This document shows, in pieces, positions 24,718 through 37,800 of a stretch of DNA of 64,000 nucleotides. Below the pieces are notes generated by a model that searched no databases, was not told the origin of the DNA, and saw nothing but the letters and a program-made list of their open reading frames with translations. Source of the DNA: Promerops cafer (taxonomy: Eukaryota; Chordata; Aves; Passeriformes; Nectariniidae). Within the stretch, counting starts at the first letter, position 1. Each line of letters begins with the position of its first letter. The position numbers and the translations under genes are program-made. The stretch lies in NCBI GenBank assembly GCA_013398275.1, contig VZSE01008388.1, forward strand, positions 466,153 through 530,152, read 5' to 3'.

Positions 24718-27142
24718 CTATGAATCGCTTCTTTCACTGCCAGTTTGTCCCTTTTCTGGATCAAGGTAACTGCCTTCAAATAGAATTCTGTTTTTCACTC
24801 CTTCTTTAAGCATTCTTTGCCGGATCCTTTGCTGGGCCAGGTTGTACCTGCAGTAAAACCTAGAGGAGGGGATGAAAAGAAAACAGGATTCTCTGCTTTA
24901 TTTGAGTGGCAGTATCAAACCAGAGTCGTTCAGGCAGCTAAAAAGTTGCAACCACATGTGATAATGCTAGTAAGATTAAGCATGTTGCCTTTGGAATTAG
25001 GACACGAGGATGGGGTAGGAAAAGGAAAAAAAGAATTAAGAAAAATGGAAATAAGTGGGGGAGTTCACCACTTAGGATTCAAGGATTCAATAGAAAGTAT
25101 TTAAAATATATACATATAAACATAAACATGCAAACAAATTGAAATATTTTCCCTTAAAGATAAGTATTTTGGGGAGAAGGAAGAGGATGCTTTGCTAGGC
25201 AAGTTTTTTAATGTGGTTTCAAAACCAACACGAAACACTGTTTCTGAAAACTGAAACACAGGGATCATGTTGTACAATTTAGACAGCAAAGGTCTGTCAA
25301 AATTGAAGCATTTTACATACCAGTATCCTAACATTGTGCAAATAAAGCCACCAACTGCAACATCACAAGATCTTCTAACCCTACCTGAAAGAAAAGCAAG
25401 AAATCTTCTGAAAAGTTAGAGAAAACAACTCGTATGACTTCCCATTATTAATAACACCTAACAGCAAATAGAAGCTTTTTTTTTCTTGCAAATAAATATA
25501 TAAAACTCAAAAGGAGTAAGTACTTACTAGTTGCTAAAAAATGTCCAAGACCCATAACTAAAGACCCCAGGGAGCCATAGAGCACTGACTCTCGTGCACA
25601 TGGGACATTTTTAACATCAAGAAATCCCAGGAGTTTAAAGGACTGTAAGACAAAACAAAAAGAACCAAACATAAATTTAAAAAATCACTTCTGTAGAAGT
25701 CTATGATGCCAACTCAACTGTAAAACTGACTTATCTTAGTAGTCAAGTATAACCAGTTGAGAACTTACTGTATCCAGGGCTATAGCTGACCAAAAGTGAA
25801 CAGGTACAGATATATCAGGGATGTTTCTGGGTAAGTTAACTATTAATTTACATAATATAGTTTTGCACAAAACTGTTGATCCATCCTTTCTACTGAATAT
25901 TAAAAATGAACTACTTCATTTTTTACCTTTACATTCCCCAAAAAAGGAAGGGAGACGACCCTTAAAAATCCAGGATTTTTGTTACATCACAACAAACAAG
26001 GAAGGTTATAACCAAGTATGCAGTTAGTCATGCCATGTAATTTTAGTACCTCAAACAGCAAATGTGCTTGAAAAAAGTTAAGTTACTGGAGAATGAGCAT
26101 TTAGTAGAGAACCTTATACTGAATAAAAACATTTTTAAACCACTAATTTATGACCTAACCCTATGTCGAGGCAGGGGCTGGGCACATGGGTCAGGGTCAA
26201 GGCGGCTGCCCCTCAGTAACACCTGCACATTGTTCTGCTATCAACCCTTTGGTCAGGGACTGTGTCAGAACACATTTTGTTCTGTTGTGCTTAAATCATT
26301 ACAACACGAAGAATCATGTGTGCAAGTGTACCAAAATCAAAGGCGATTGTTTTATTTTGTTGTGAAGGTATTCCACGTGATCAAAGTAGATTTTGAAGAC
26401 GGAGTACTACAGTGCTCAACTGCTTGCGGGAGGCTGACAACTCTGTGAGACAAGTCATTGTGTCACTGTGGTAATGCGGGTGGCAAGCACGGAAATCCCC
26501 AGCGTTAGTTTTATCCGTGTTCCCTAGGGACAGCCATCAGCTGTCCCCGTGTACAAGTGAGACAGAAAGGATGTGGTCTATGTCGGTCGAACCTCCTAAT
26601 GAGTAATTTCAAGTGCTCTCATATGGAAGAAGTCACTTGATATGTCCCTGTTGTTGGCTAAGAAGGTATCTCTGCTACATGCGCGCAGCGTGATGCATCC
26701 TTTAAAAATAGCGTCTCACCTGTTGCCAGGCTGGGCATCATTTGGGACGGTCTGTGACCACTGCTGCCCACCGGCCTCACGAACCCCCCAGTCTCCCCAC
26801 GGTGTTTCGCCCACCAAGAGAAAGTCCCATGGCGGAACCCGGGGACAAAACAAAACCCCGCCCCACCCACCTGGCCCTGCAGAGCCTCAGTTCTGCCGTG
26901 GGTTTCCGTGTATTGTTCCCTACTTATTTCCTCGGGCGGTGAAACAGCGGGGCGGGGCGCTGCGGGGGACGCTCACTGCTGCTCTGCACTGACCTCCCGC
27001 GTCCCCAGAGCGGGGCTGCCGCGGGCAGCCGCGTGCCGCGCAGCTCCTCCTCATCATCGTTCTCCTCCTCATGATCACCCTCATCCTCCTCCTCGCCCTT
27101 CGCCGCGCCCCCCGCCCCCGCCCGCCCTCCATTACCTTCCCC
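24718..27142 (-). CDS. COX20: COX20, cytochrome c oxidase assembly factor; exon 1 mostly lost in an N gap
   Basis: COX20 is a small inner mitochondrial membrane protein that stabilises newly made COX2 during complex IV assembly and works with the SCO copper chaperones. Minus-strand exons: exon 1 tail 27136-27142 (ending Gly-Lys, donor GTAATG), exon 2 25528-25642, exon 3 25321-25384, exon 4 24718-24859. Exon 2 gives SFKLLGFLDVKNVPCARESV, then the first membrane segment (LYGSLGSLVMGLGHFLATS). Exon 3 gives RVRRSCDVAVGGFICTMLGY, mostly the second membrane segment. Exon 4 gives a basic tail (FYCRYNLAQQRIRQRM) and ends ERSDS-stop. Exons 2-4 encode 106 residues. Splice phases agree (donor A|GTAAGT with acceptor CAG|GT; exon 3 TG joins G to restore Trp). 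The start codon and most of exon 1 are hidden by the gap at 27143-27276. Alternative acceptors exist at exon 3, but this choice restores the family sequence. Confidence 0.95.
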
Positions 27143-27440
27143 NNNNNNNNNNNNNNNNNNNNNNNNNNNNNNNNNNNNNNNNNNNNNNNNNNNNNNNNNN
27201 NNNNNNNNNNNNNNNNNNNNNNNNNNNNNNNNNNNNNNNNNNNNNNNNNNNNNNNNNNNNNNNNNNNNNNNNNNNNCGGCCGAGGGCGGCCCCGGGAATC
27301 CGCAGGGCCCCGGGAATCCGCACGGCTCCCGGCGGGAACGCGCGGCCGCGCCTCGCTCCGGGATCCCGGGCGCCACAGGTCCTGCGAGAGAGGCCCTGCC
27401 GCGGTCGGGCTGAGCCGAGCTGTTGAAAGCCAAAAGAGAA
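26920..27440. promoter_or_regulatory. COX20: CpG-island promoter of COX20, interrupted by a gap
   Basis: Sharp rise in G+C and CpG from about 26.93 to 27.44 kb around the lost first exon of COX20, including an imperfect TCC/TCATCC run at 27045-27100. The long open frames spanning the Ns, on both strands, are artefacts of low stop-codon density and of translating N. Confidence 0.7.
27143..27276. other. Assembly gap, 134 Ns
   Basis: A run of N inside the COX20 CpG island. It starts seven bases upstream of the exon 1 donor on the minus strand, so it contains the COX20 start codon and most of exon 1. Confidence 0.99.
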
Positions 27441-30400
27441 ACAACGGGGCTGGGAGGTGCAAACGCTCTCAGTGGGTAGCACCTAGTGGGAGAAGGAGGT
27501 TATGGGATCCTTCGCAGACCGTGGCCAGCCTGAAGGATGTGGGGCTGTATGTCCCCCACCGCAAGTGGGGAAGCGCTGATTGTAAGGGGGAGCATCCCAG
27601 GGTGCTGGAATGGGACGAGGAAAAGATGACTCGCGCAGCTGGGTGAAAAGTTCCCGGGTGGCAGCGGGAAGCAGGAGGTGGAGGAAGAACTGATTCAAAA
27701 GTGCTCTGGAAAAATGGCCTCCTGTGAGGCCATGCGGAGCAGCATCAGGCACAACCCCAGTGGGTTCAGCCGGGGTAAGCTTGGGCTGAATCACTTGGAC
27801 GTGCTGGAAATGATCCCTTAGGTGTGTAACTGTACCTGCAGTAAGGATGAGGAAAGGTAAATAGTGCCAAGTGACTTAGGACAGAGGTACAGTTCTCCAG
27901 GATACCACAAAAATACATTTTGCTGCAAGAAAACAAGGCTCTCCCAGCTAAGCAGCGAATTACAGGGCAGGTTCAATTTAGGACCTTTTCCATCTTAGCA
28001 ATGAAGTATAACAAGGATGAGAGATGTGTAATACTGCTCTTTGATCTAAAAAATAGTGTGTCCCGACTTACGAGGCATGAGATATCTTCAGACCTTGTTA
28101 AATATTACTATTTTGTTTGGGGTTTGCGGTTTTTTTTATCCTATTGTAAATAAATGGTCTTTTCCACACATTGAAATTTATGTCCATTTGGATTTTCTGT
28201 TACTACTTTTTTTGTTCCTGTGTTTGTGGGATTTTAGAAACAATGTACTTTCACACAACCAATTTTCATGTTTCACTAGCTGGAAAGTGCTACTGCACAT
28301 TTGCAAGAGCTATTTTAAATCTCCCATGGATTAGAAGCAAATCTCAATCCTTCCCAACAGTCCCAATCTATCACTGTTTTGTCATCTTTGTAGACATCGC
28401 AGGCAGAGCTCTGAATTCACGGAACACACTGATTCAATACATTTGCTGTCCATTTAAAAAAGATCAGTAGGAGTCACTCGAATTTTGAGTTGTTTGGCCT
28501 TTTTAAAGTTAATGTATATTATGTATGTAATGATGCAAACAGGACTTTTGCTGTATGATGCAAAAACCAAAATTATTGACATAATCTGCCCTTGGAAAAG
28601 CTTGTAATGTCCAGTTTTATTTTAGCTGGTTTAAAAATTAAGCAGTGACAAATACTGAGGAATGTAGCAAGGAGTCCCAACAGAATGCTGACATGTCTGA
28701 GATTAACAAGGGCACAGTGGTGAAGAAGAGACAGTGCTTTTGCTGCTAATGAGGTGGCCTGGCCTGCAGCAGGAAGGAAAAGAAGGAAAGAATATTTGGA
28801 AGGAAAAGAATGGAAGGATCTTTTTTGCTTTGAAAAAATTAAGATGGTAGAGAGCAAAGTACACAAATAGAGCCTTTTCTGTCTGATAGTCAGGAATAGG
28901 CTAAGGAGAAGTACATGGTTTTGCCTATGTGTCGTTTATCCTTTTCCCAAATACCCAGATCAGTAATAAACCATTCTATTTTTTCCCCCTCTCCTTGGTA
29001 CTTGGTCATTACTCTGCTTTACTGCTGCACCTCACAGCTCTGCTTCTTGTTCTTCAGAAGCTGCTCCAAAATTAATTACCATTACCCTTTGTGGAGTTAG
29101 AAGTACACGGGGCTGCTTGTTGGTGCTTCAGATGAGTGAAGATGCTGGAGCTGGAGCCTGCTGAGCTTAAGAGAAGAGGGGCACTCGGGATACCCTGAAG
29201 CATGCAGCCATCTTTCCCTCGTGTCCCATAGGGACCTGAGATGCCAGGGTGTGCAGAGGGCACAGGGTGATGTCCTCCAGCACTAGAGGAGGGCAGGGCT
29301 CTTGAAGTGTGGGCCTCTTACTTCTGCTACTTTTACCCCCATGTGCTCTGAAGGCTCTGGGACTAGGGTCGTCTTCTTCACATCCTGGGCTCAAATAAAA
29401 ATGAGAGTAGCTACATCTAGCTCACTGAAATGCAGGTTTTAGCCTGTGAGTTGATAAAGGAGGTTGAGGCTGTGTGAGGACGTGGTACTTTATAGGGGTG
29501 ATCACACAGGGAATGTGAGAGCTGCTGGAATATGCCCACTGCCTTGCCAATGTGACTTGCTGCAAGAGCTGGACCAACTTTTATTTAAACCCTTGGTACA
29601 CCTGGCCCAGCAGAGGCACATCCCAGAGCATCTTCCACTGTATTCTGCCAGTGTGCATCCAGGGAAGGTGGTACAGCAAAAGCACCTGTGTGCATGCCTT
29701 CCTCCACTAACAGGGACACTGCGCTGTTTCTGGAAGCCAGGCATCTTGTATATGCAAGTTTGGAATTGCTGCCTTGAATTTCTGGCCCCAAAGGACACAA
29801 CTGATATATCTAAACGTTCTTGTTTCCTTAATGACATTGACTGGTGCTGAAGACCCTTGGCAGACCTGCCCATGCATGGTCAGTTCTATCCATCATACTG
29901 TGCTGATTGCCACCTGCTCTCAGCTCTTTGAACTTTTCCTATATTTATGCAGTTCTTATTTTTATTAGCACTGATCAATAAGGTGTAGCATCCTTAGCTG
30001 TATGCCTCTCCATCCCAAAATTGACAGCTGGTTTGGATTGGTCTTTAGACAGCACCTTTGTTCTGTCACCCTTCACCTCTGTGTTTAAAGGTCAGGCCAG
30101 GAAAAACTCTTGTCAGTCCAGCAGCAGGAAAGGGACCACCGTGTACGGGACATGACGCAGCAGACAGAAAGTGCTCACATCACAACAGTGCAAACAGGAA
30201 CCTGGCTCACTGACTTCTCCAGTGCTTATTTCCTTCATCAGAAGACTTCACTGAGGGGCCTGATCCCTACACACATGGATCTTGTCACTTCTGAGACAAT
30301 TTTGTGCTGTACTCCCTAGAAGGAGGAAATCGTCACGCAAGGGTGGAATTTCCTACCTTTAGCACCTCTTGGCCATGTAAGTTTTTCCTATACTATAGGC

Positions 30401-31320
30401 TGTTTATGTAGCCTTGTGGAAAAGCAAGTGCCTGCAAAAGCTGTGACAGCCTGTCCTAAGAAATAGAAACACATTTATTAGAGAGTGTGGATGACAGCGC
30501 CTTTAGGTTGATGGCCACCATGGACAATTAACTAAACTTCCCGATGAATTCAGCATCTCCCAAGGGCTGCAGGCTCTGCCCAGAGCATTTGCAAAGGCTC
30601 TCCTGGTCTGTCTGTAGCAGTTATTGCTGGCAAGCAGAGGCTGCTCTGCCTGTTCATATCCATAGATATCAGCTTAAACTGTTCTAAGGTGGGCTGCTGA
30701 CACCAGAGGTGGTCCAGGCCTTCCTTCTCTTTGCTGTGCAATCCTGCCTTCTCTGTATCACCAGCTGTGCCGCCTGATGCAGCTGAAAGTTAGCATTACA
30801 CAAAAAGCTGCTTCCTGGCCATGATCTGGGGACAAACAGGCTGGGTTTTTGAGAGCAGTGCTGATTTACATCAAGTGCCTCAAGAAGTTGCTCTGTTGAA
30901 GATGTTTGGAAGGTAGCAGGCTACTGGGTTCCTGGGCTAGTAGCTGAGGCACGCCTTAAGGCAAATTTTGGAGATGTCCAGCAGGGCTTTGTCTTCATGG
31001 TCACCCTGAAATTACTTAAATAGCAGTGAAGCAATTGCTTGTGGTATCCGTGTGACATTTTGTAAGCCATGAAAGCAAGAGGTACTTAGAAGTGCCAGAG
31101 GTTGTGAAGAGGATGATTATTCCACTCATGTCCTCAGTTGCCTTGAGGGTGTTTGTCCTTCCAGAGGAGAACATTATGTTTCTGAATGCAAGTGTGTAGG
31201 AATAATGTGTTCTGGAGTTACCTATTTCTGAGCTGCACTTGCAGGCCAGAAAGCCAACTCTGTCCTGGGCTGTATCAAAAGAAGAGGGGCCAGCAGGTTG
31301 AATTCTAATCTGCTCTGTTC
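27441..31320. other. Intergenic DNA upstream of COX20
   Basis: AT-rich sequence with scattered open frames up to about 130 codons, none with recognisable domains or convincing splice sites. I see no gene. Confidence 0.55.
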
Positions 31321-31334
31321 TCATGACACCCCAA

Positions 31335-31848
31335 CTGCAGTGCCGCATCCAGCTCTGGGGTGCTCAGCACAGGAAAGGCATGGATCTGTTGGAGTGAGCC
31401 TGAAGGAGGGCCACAAAGATGCTCAGAAGGCTGGAGCACCTCTATGGAGACACCCTGAGGGAGCTGGGGTTTTTTGGCCCGGAGAAGAAGAGGCTCTGGG
31501 TGTATCTTGTGGCAGCCTTCCAGTACCTAAAGGGAGACTGCAAGAGAGCTGGAGGGGAACCTTCTGGGAGGACCTGTTGTGATAGGACAAGGAGTGATGA
31601 CTTTAGACTGAATGAGGGTAGATTTAGATTGGATATTAGGAAGAAATTATTCCCTATTCCCTGGAACAAGTTCCCCAGAGAGGTGGTAGATGCCCCATCC
31701 CTGAAAACATTCAAGGTCAGACTGGATGGGGCTCTGAGCAACCTGATCTAATTGAAGATGCTCCTGCTCATTGCAGGGGGGTTGGATTAGATGATCTTTA
31801 GTAGTCCCTTCCAACCCAAGGTACTCTATGATTCTGTGATTCTGTAAT
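31335..31848 (+). repeat. CR1 LINE, 5'-truncated 3' end, well preserved
   Basis: About 510 bases match the avian CR1 3' region as I know it, with landmarks CCAGCTCTGGGGTGCTCAGC (31349), AGGGCCACAAAGATGCTCAG, CCTTCCAGTACCTAAAGG, GATGCCCCATCCCTG and a tail GATTCTGTGATTCTGT ending near 31848. It covers the end of the ORF2 region and the 3'UTR in sense orientation. The 110-codon plus-strand open frame at 31419-31751 lies inside this element and is not a host gene. It is the best evidence in the window for a bird (sauropsid) genome. Confidence 0.92.
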
Positions 31849-34800
31849 GGTTTTGGGGGGGTAAATGGTTATTATGATGGCTGCAGAGATACTGTGCTGT
31901 AGGTTATGTCAGAGTAACCCTTGTGGGGTCAGGGCAGGCACGAGGAGTGTGTGCAGGCTGCTGGTTGCCAAGGCAGTCAGCAACCACGTTCGTGTGATTG
32001 AATTTAAAAAAACCTTTTTTTCCCCCCAAGCATTAATGTTAATGCAAATTAACTTTCAACTGCATGACAGTTTTATTCTGGGTTAGCTTTGCTGATTGTT
32101 TCTGTAGGTTGACTTTGCCTAACTTATTCCTAACTGCTGGTACAAACGATCTTTTCATCTGCAACACATAAGAGATTTAATTCAATGTACTCCTCTGAAA
32201 GCCAAGGAAATAAGGGCAGGCTTCTAATTGCTTTATTTTTTTCTGCCAGATCTTTTAATCTCTTTATGTTATTTAGGCACTTGATTCAAAAAGGAAGAGG
32301 GTTTTATATTTAAAAAGGCAGCTTATATAAAACATAAAGGTTATAATTGCAGCTATACTGTTGGATGTAGAGCCAGATCTAAAATTTCCTGACTTACCAG
32401 TATAAATTGGACTAAAGGATGCTTCTGACTAAAAGCAGAACAACTTTCCTTAAATAATCTCTTTTTTTCATATAATGTAATATTATATATACATATATAC
32501 TTTGCCTGTAAAGCATATCTTAAATGTATTAGTGGCAAATACTAACAGACACGTTTTCTTGTATGTCACTATAATCCACTTCAAGCAGATGATGGTACTA
32601 TTTATTTCTGCATGTTTGGTCTTTTTTTCTTAATCTGCCATTCTGTAAGTTGCAGAATTTGTTGGTTTGGGGTTTTTTTGACGCTGAAGACATTGGGAGA
32701 TATAAAGTGCTTCTGACACAAATTTGAATGGTGACCTCATAACCACAGGGTCATAGGCACAAGAGTGTGGAAGGGACTCCTTTTTTGCCTCCAAGCTACT
32801 TTCCTTTGGCCCTGTTTCATTCCTAATGTGTTCATCTAACTTTACTTCAAAACTTCCCCTTCCATTTCACATCTTCATTTTTCAAAACACAGTAGCTGCC
32901 CTGAGGTTTCTGTCACGAAGAGTGTGGAGGGTGGTTGTTATGAACTCTGTGCCTCATGTTCCACGTCTGTCATATGAATGTGTCAGGCTTAATCTTTATT
33001 AATTCCTGAGGGAAGACTGAAGACTAGAGCTAATAAGGTATTTGTATGGTAATTGTTTCTTTTGGGACATGGTTTCTGAGAACTCATAACAAACTGGAAA
33101 GAGTTGCACAAGTATGAAATTTATTTAGAAATAAGCTGTTTAAATAGCACAACAAAATTAGAAAATTCATAGGGGAAAAAAATATATTGAAGCTTATAAA
33201 ATGCTCAGGCACCCTCTCAGACATAAGAATTCCCTCAACACAAGTCACTGGAAGCTGCAAGGGTATTCTGAGGAGGTATCGTGGTGTGCTTCTCCTGTCC
33301 TTACACTTTTCCCTATATATCCAATACTAGATAAATTAAATTTTTGCATGACTCACTGGTTCTCTTGCATTTTTGCCAAGATTAGGCTAAAGCCTAGAGA
33401 AGGGAAAGTGATGTAACACAGACAGTGACATCACTGAACTGAAGGGTAAGAGAGGAAAGAGATGGTGTGCCAGGAGCCACTTTGGTGATGTGTTTTGCAT
33501 GCAGCGTGCTGTTCAAGTGGATGTGTAATTAGCAGCATACAGGGAGAGAGGAGTCACATTCAAGGAGCAGAGCATATCAAAGTACACACTCAAACCAGAC
33601 AGCTGGAGAGGGTGTTCAGAAGCCATGCTCAGTATCAACTTCAAAAAATTATGATGTATCAGGCAGATCATATTATATCTTGTTGAGGTTTCTTCCTTTT
33701 ATTTTTTCTCTTTAGTAGGAGGGGGAGGGCAAGGAGATTGTGGGTTTTATTTTAGTTTTGTAATCAAGTTTAAAGTGTATTTCACTGGCTTATCCCCACC
33801 CCACATTGTCTGGTGACATGACTGTCTGCTAGTACCCTGCCAGATGCAAGGTGTTTTGTTCTACTGGAAGGTACCAGCATATTCCTCAGACAGCTGCCAT
33901 CCAAAATACATGGAGAGATTCAGAGAAGTCAGTGTATGTTGTTTCATCATGCTACCAAGGCTGGTTTCAGTCTGCTAGGGCAGGATCTCCTACACAAAAT
34001 AACACACCTTTGGCAAGGGGTAAAGGAAAAAGATTGCACATGGCTTCAGAAGGATCTCACAAGAAACAGGCAGTCTGCAAGGATGAGATTTGAGAGTTCA
34101 AAGTCAAACACAATACATTATTTCCAAACAGTTGTTCCAGATTTGCAGGCACCTTAGGTGTCCCGCTGTGGTGTCCAGATTCCCTGGCAAGAATTCAAGG
34201 TTTTTCTTGTTCGTGACAGGAATGACTTCATGTCTTGCACACTGAGAGTGTTAATTTAGCATATAAATATTTCTCTACCTGGTGTGGTTTCTTCTGCTTT
34301 CTGAGAAGCAGCAGAGATTAAAAATGCCTCGTCTCTTGTTGCTTGGTGTTTTCGGATCCAGTATTTTTGCTCTTTTCCTGATGCCTCACTGTGACCTGGC
34401 TGAAGGCTGTGTCAGTCTGTTGGTGACTGGCTACCAAGGGGTACAACCTTCTGTTGTATTTTGATTTTGGAGGATCCTGATTTCCTGCCTAAAGCATTGG
34501 GTGCTGGGCCAAAGTCATTAACTCTACAGAGCACCTGATGTAAGACGGCCATCAGAATTTGGTGGGAGGGGGAGAGCGTGTGTAGTGCAGAAGCTCAGCT
34601 CTGTGGTTTTGGAAAGTAGTAGGACAACTGGAGCTCTTTGAGTTGCTGGGGAAACTGCTCCCAGATGGACATGGGGGGTCTGTGTGCACTCTCTGCACTC
34701 AGCTGTTGCCATCCCCCTCCGTGTGCCAAGCGGTGCTGCTGGGGAAGCTTTCCGGAGTCTCCCTGTGGTAGGGCCTGGTAGTGTGGCCCTCAACAGTGAG

Positions 34801-37800
34801 ACAACTACCTCCTCTCTAAATTGAGTTTCAGACCTCCTGAGCACAGGCATCTGTTCAGGGGCCACTGAATTATGCAGAAGGGTTTTTTTTTCCTTTATAC
34901 TGGTGGCTTTATTTTCCCATATATTTTCCTGTGCTGATAGTTCTATTTTCCCAGCATGTCTGACTTGTGCCTTCTCAGTACCTCTGCAGGAGCAAGGGCA
35001 GAAGCTAAACACGTGCTTAATTGCCTCACTTACAAACTGTTTAAAATTCTTAGATAATTGATGTCTGATAGATTGTGCTTTTTTGTCTGCTCAAGCTAAA
35101 TTAGGCCAACACCAGCCAGAAGTGGCTGGTGAGTTATTCTTCCAGTCCTGGGAAAGTCTGTGTTGGCAGAATATTCAACAACAACCATCACCAAATCCCA
35201 TGCTTCAAAAAGGGGCCATTTCTCAGATGAGGAAGAGAAAGGAGGGCTTACTGTGATGAATGGTCTTCAGAGCACTAACTTGGGCTTCTGACAGTATAAT
35301 TCTGAATAATGGTTCCTCCTGATTTTCATCTCATTCTTGTGCTTGGGAGCAGTAAGTGCATTCCCCTAGTTTATGGTTTCCTTTTTACATTTGTTTGTCT
35401 TTAAACTCATCACTCAAGATGATCATTGCAATACAGCAGTTTGTCTTAAATCCCCCATCTTTTTCGAATGCTCATCATGAATATTAAAAAACTAATGCTG
35501 TTCAAAGTTCTGGATTTTTTTTCTGACTTAACTACAGGCAAGTCTCAGATTTTGAACATATTAGAGATCTCTTTAAAATCTTATCTATAAGTGACATAAT
35601 TATCTGCCCAGACAAGTTGTGGCAAACAACCAATCACTAAGAAGAATCTCAGGCATTACGCTCTTATTTTTAAGTTAAATCATGGAATGGTCCCCAGACC
35701 TTCACCATTTCATTTATTAGGTCTTTCTCCAAAAAATGCAGAGCTGCTGTGCATTCAGAGGTGTAGAATTTAAGCACTTGTTTTTATTTAAGCCTCAGTA
35801 ACCATCAGCTCTTTAGTAACTAGGGGTGTGTCTGCTAAGAACAATCTGTCACCTGTCACTGGGCTTTTAGGTGACTGATTTCACATCCAGAACTAAGACA
35901 GATAATTGACAAAATTGTGCAGACTTTAGCTGAGGAAAGTGCTAATTTTATTTTATGTTATCCACAAAAGTGCTGCTTTTTCAGTTAATTTCATATTCTT
36001 AGACAATTTCAATCTGTAGTTACAAAGAATGGCATATGGATTGATTGTAGCTTATTTGTAAAGCTCTGTCAGATACAAGTAGTCCAGAGTCTGCAGATTT
36101 ATCTAAGTGTTGGTTAAACGTAATATTTTCATAATTAAACCAGCTAAGTTTCTGAAAAGTTTCCAGAATCCCGTTCAACACACATTCACTGATACTTTAG
36201 CAAAACACTAACCTCCCAAAGTCTTAAAGCTTACTGATAATTTCAAATTTATTAAGTTTGTTGGTATAATTTTTGGGGAAAAAACAAGTTGTAGAGAAAC
36301 TTGAAAATGGCTCTGTAGGCAATAGCCACAGATGGAAAATTTGATAAAGGTTAGAGAGGTCAGAGGTGAAGCTGGTGGCTTCTGCCCTGAAGGATTTCAA
36401 GGAACCTTCTCAGCAAGGAAACTTCCTCCTGCTCCTGCATGATTAATACCTTTCTGTCTCTGCCCCAGTTACTGACCAAGGAACTTCCATCTGGGGGAAA
36501 ATTCTGCTAGTTCCTGGAAGTGAAGTTCTCACACAGATACTGCCCTCAGACAGAGAAACCAAATGCATGAGTCAGTTAAAAAGAACAAACAAACAAACCT
36601 GTACTGTTTTATCACTGATCAGGATACACAGATTTCGTATTTGTCATTTGCTGGACTCACCTGCAGCAGTTCTGGGTGTGTATCTGCCAGCCCTGGTGTC
36701 TTCTCCCAGTGCTGAGGATGCTGGAGTCTCAGTGCTGTGGCACAGCAGCGGCACGGCAGCACCAGGGAGCTGAAGGAATGCCTTGGTTTGTGAGACAAAG
36801 CTACAGAGGAAGTGTTCAGTGACACTATCAGAAGGCCCCTCTGTTGTGATCTGAGAGTTCAGTTATCACTGTGTGATCAAATTGCATTTGTCAGATTCTC
36901 AGATAACAATTTGCACAGGGCTGTTGGGTGATTTTCCCGTACTTTGTGCGCTGCTATGGGAAAGGGACACTGGGAACCAACTTTGAAACTTACAGTCTCC
37001 ACTCCTGTCACAACTGCGGGTCAAGCAAATTCTAGACTGGTTTGAAAGTTGATGTGTTTGGCTGAATAAAGAAGGACCAGTTGAATAATCTGGGAGTCAG
37101 ATGTGAGCATTCATTCCCTGATCTGAGAGTCTGACTGTCTTAGGGGCAGCCTGAGGCTTTGAGAGCAGAGGGAGGTATGGACTGGCATCCCTGAGCTGGC
37201 AGGGTTGCTGTCTCTGCTGGGACAAGTCACCCAGGGTACTGAGCTGATCTGACTCTGTGCTGCTGTTCTCCACTTTTTATCACACTGCTGTCCAAGGCTG
37301 TTTTGTTAGAACAGAAAAGGAGTTAAAGCTGACAACACAACTCTGTAAATTACGTTGTAAGACAGAATAAAGATTTTGAAAACAAATCTATCCTTTACTC
37401 ACTGAATTCTAACAAGGCAGACAGTCTTTCCTCTACGGTTTCCTTGAGTCCCTCTCTTCTGTCCAGGCTCTTGCCTTGTCTTCTGAAAATCACCTTATCT
37501 TCTGACCAAGCTTCTTCCTCAGTCTTAGTTGGATACAGAACCTGGCTCCTCTGGTTGCTTTGTGGGACCTGTGGGACCAATCTCCTGACTCTGTTCTGGC
37601 CCCAGCCACTTAGGCAACACCCTGGCTCTATGCTTTTCCTAGAAGCTCCTAAGTGCTAAGCCATGGCTGGACCAGCTGGAGCAGAAAGCCAAGTGCTTTG
37701 CAAACTCATCAGGGCAACTACTGAGCTGTTCTATCAGGGAAGGCTGCCCACGTGGGTGAGAGGTGTTCAGAGGAGGTGGAGTGCTTTGAGATAAATTGCT

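Noticed and set aside
26821..26942. Plus-strand frame beginning MAEPGDKTKP with good start context, briefly considered as COX20 exon 1
   Set aside because: Wrong strand; the COX20 exon 1 donor is at 27136 on the minus strand, next to the gap.
26908..27646. Several open frames of 116-191 codons around the first N gap, including an acidic Glu/Asp run on the minus strand
   Set aside because: They exist only because Ns contain no stops and the TCC/TCATCC repeat reads as Ser or Glu/Asp; the region is the COX20 promoter and intron 1.
31419..31751. 110-codon plus-strand open frame
   Set aside because: It lies completely inside the CR1 LINE 3' region.
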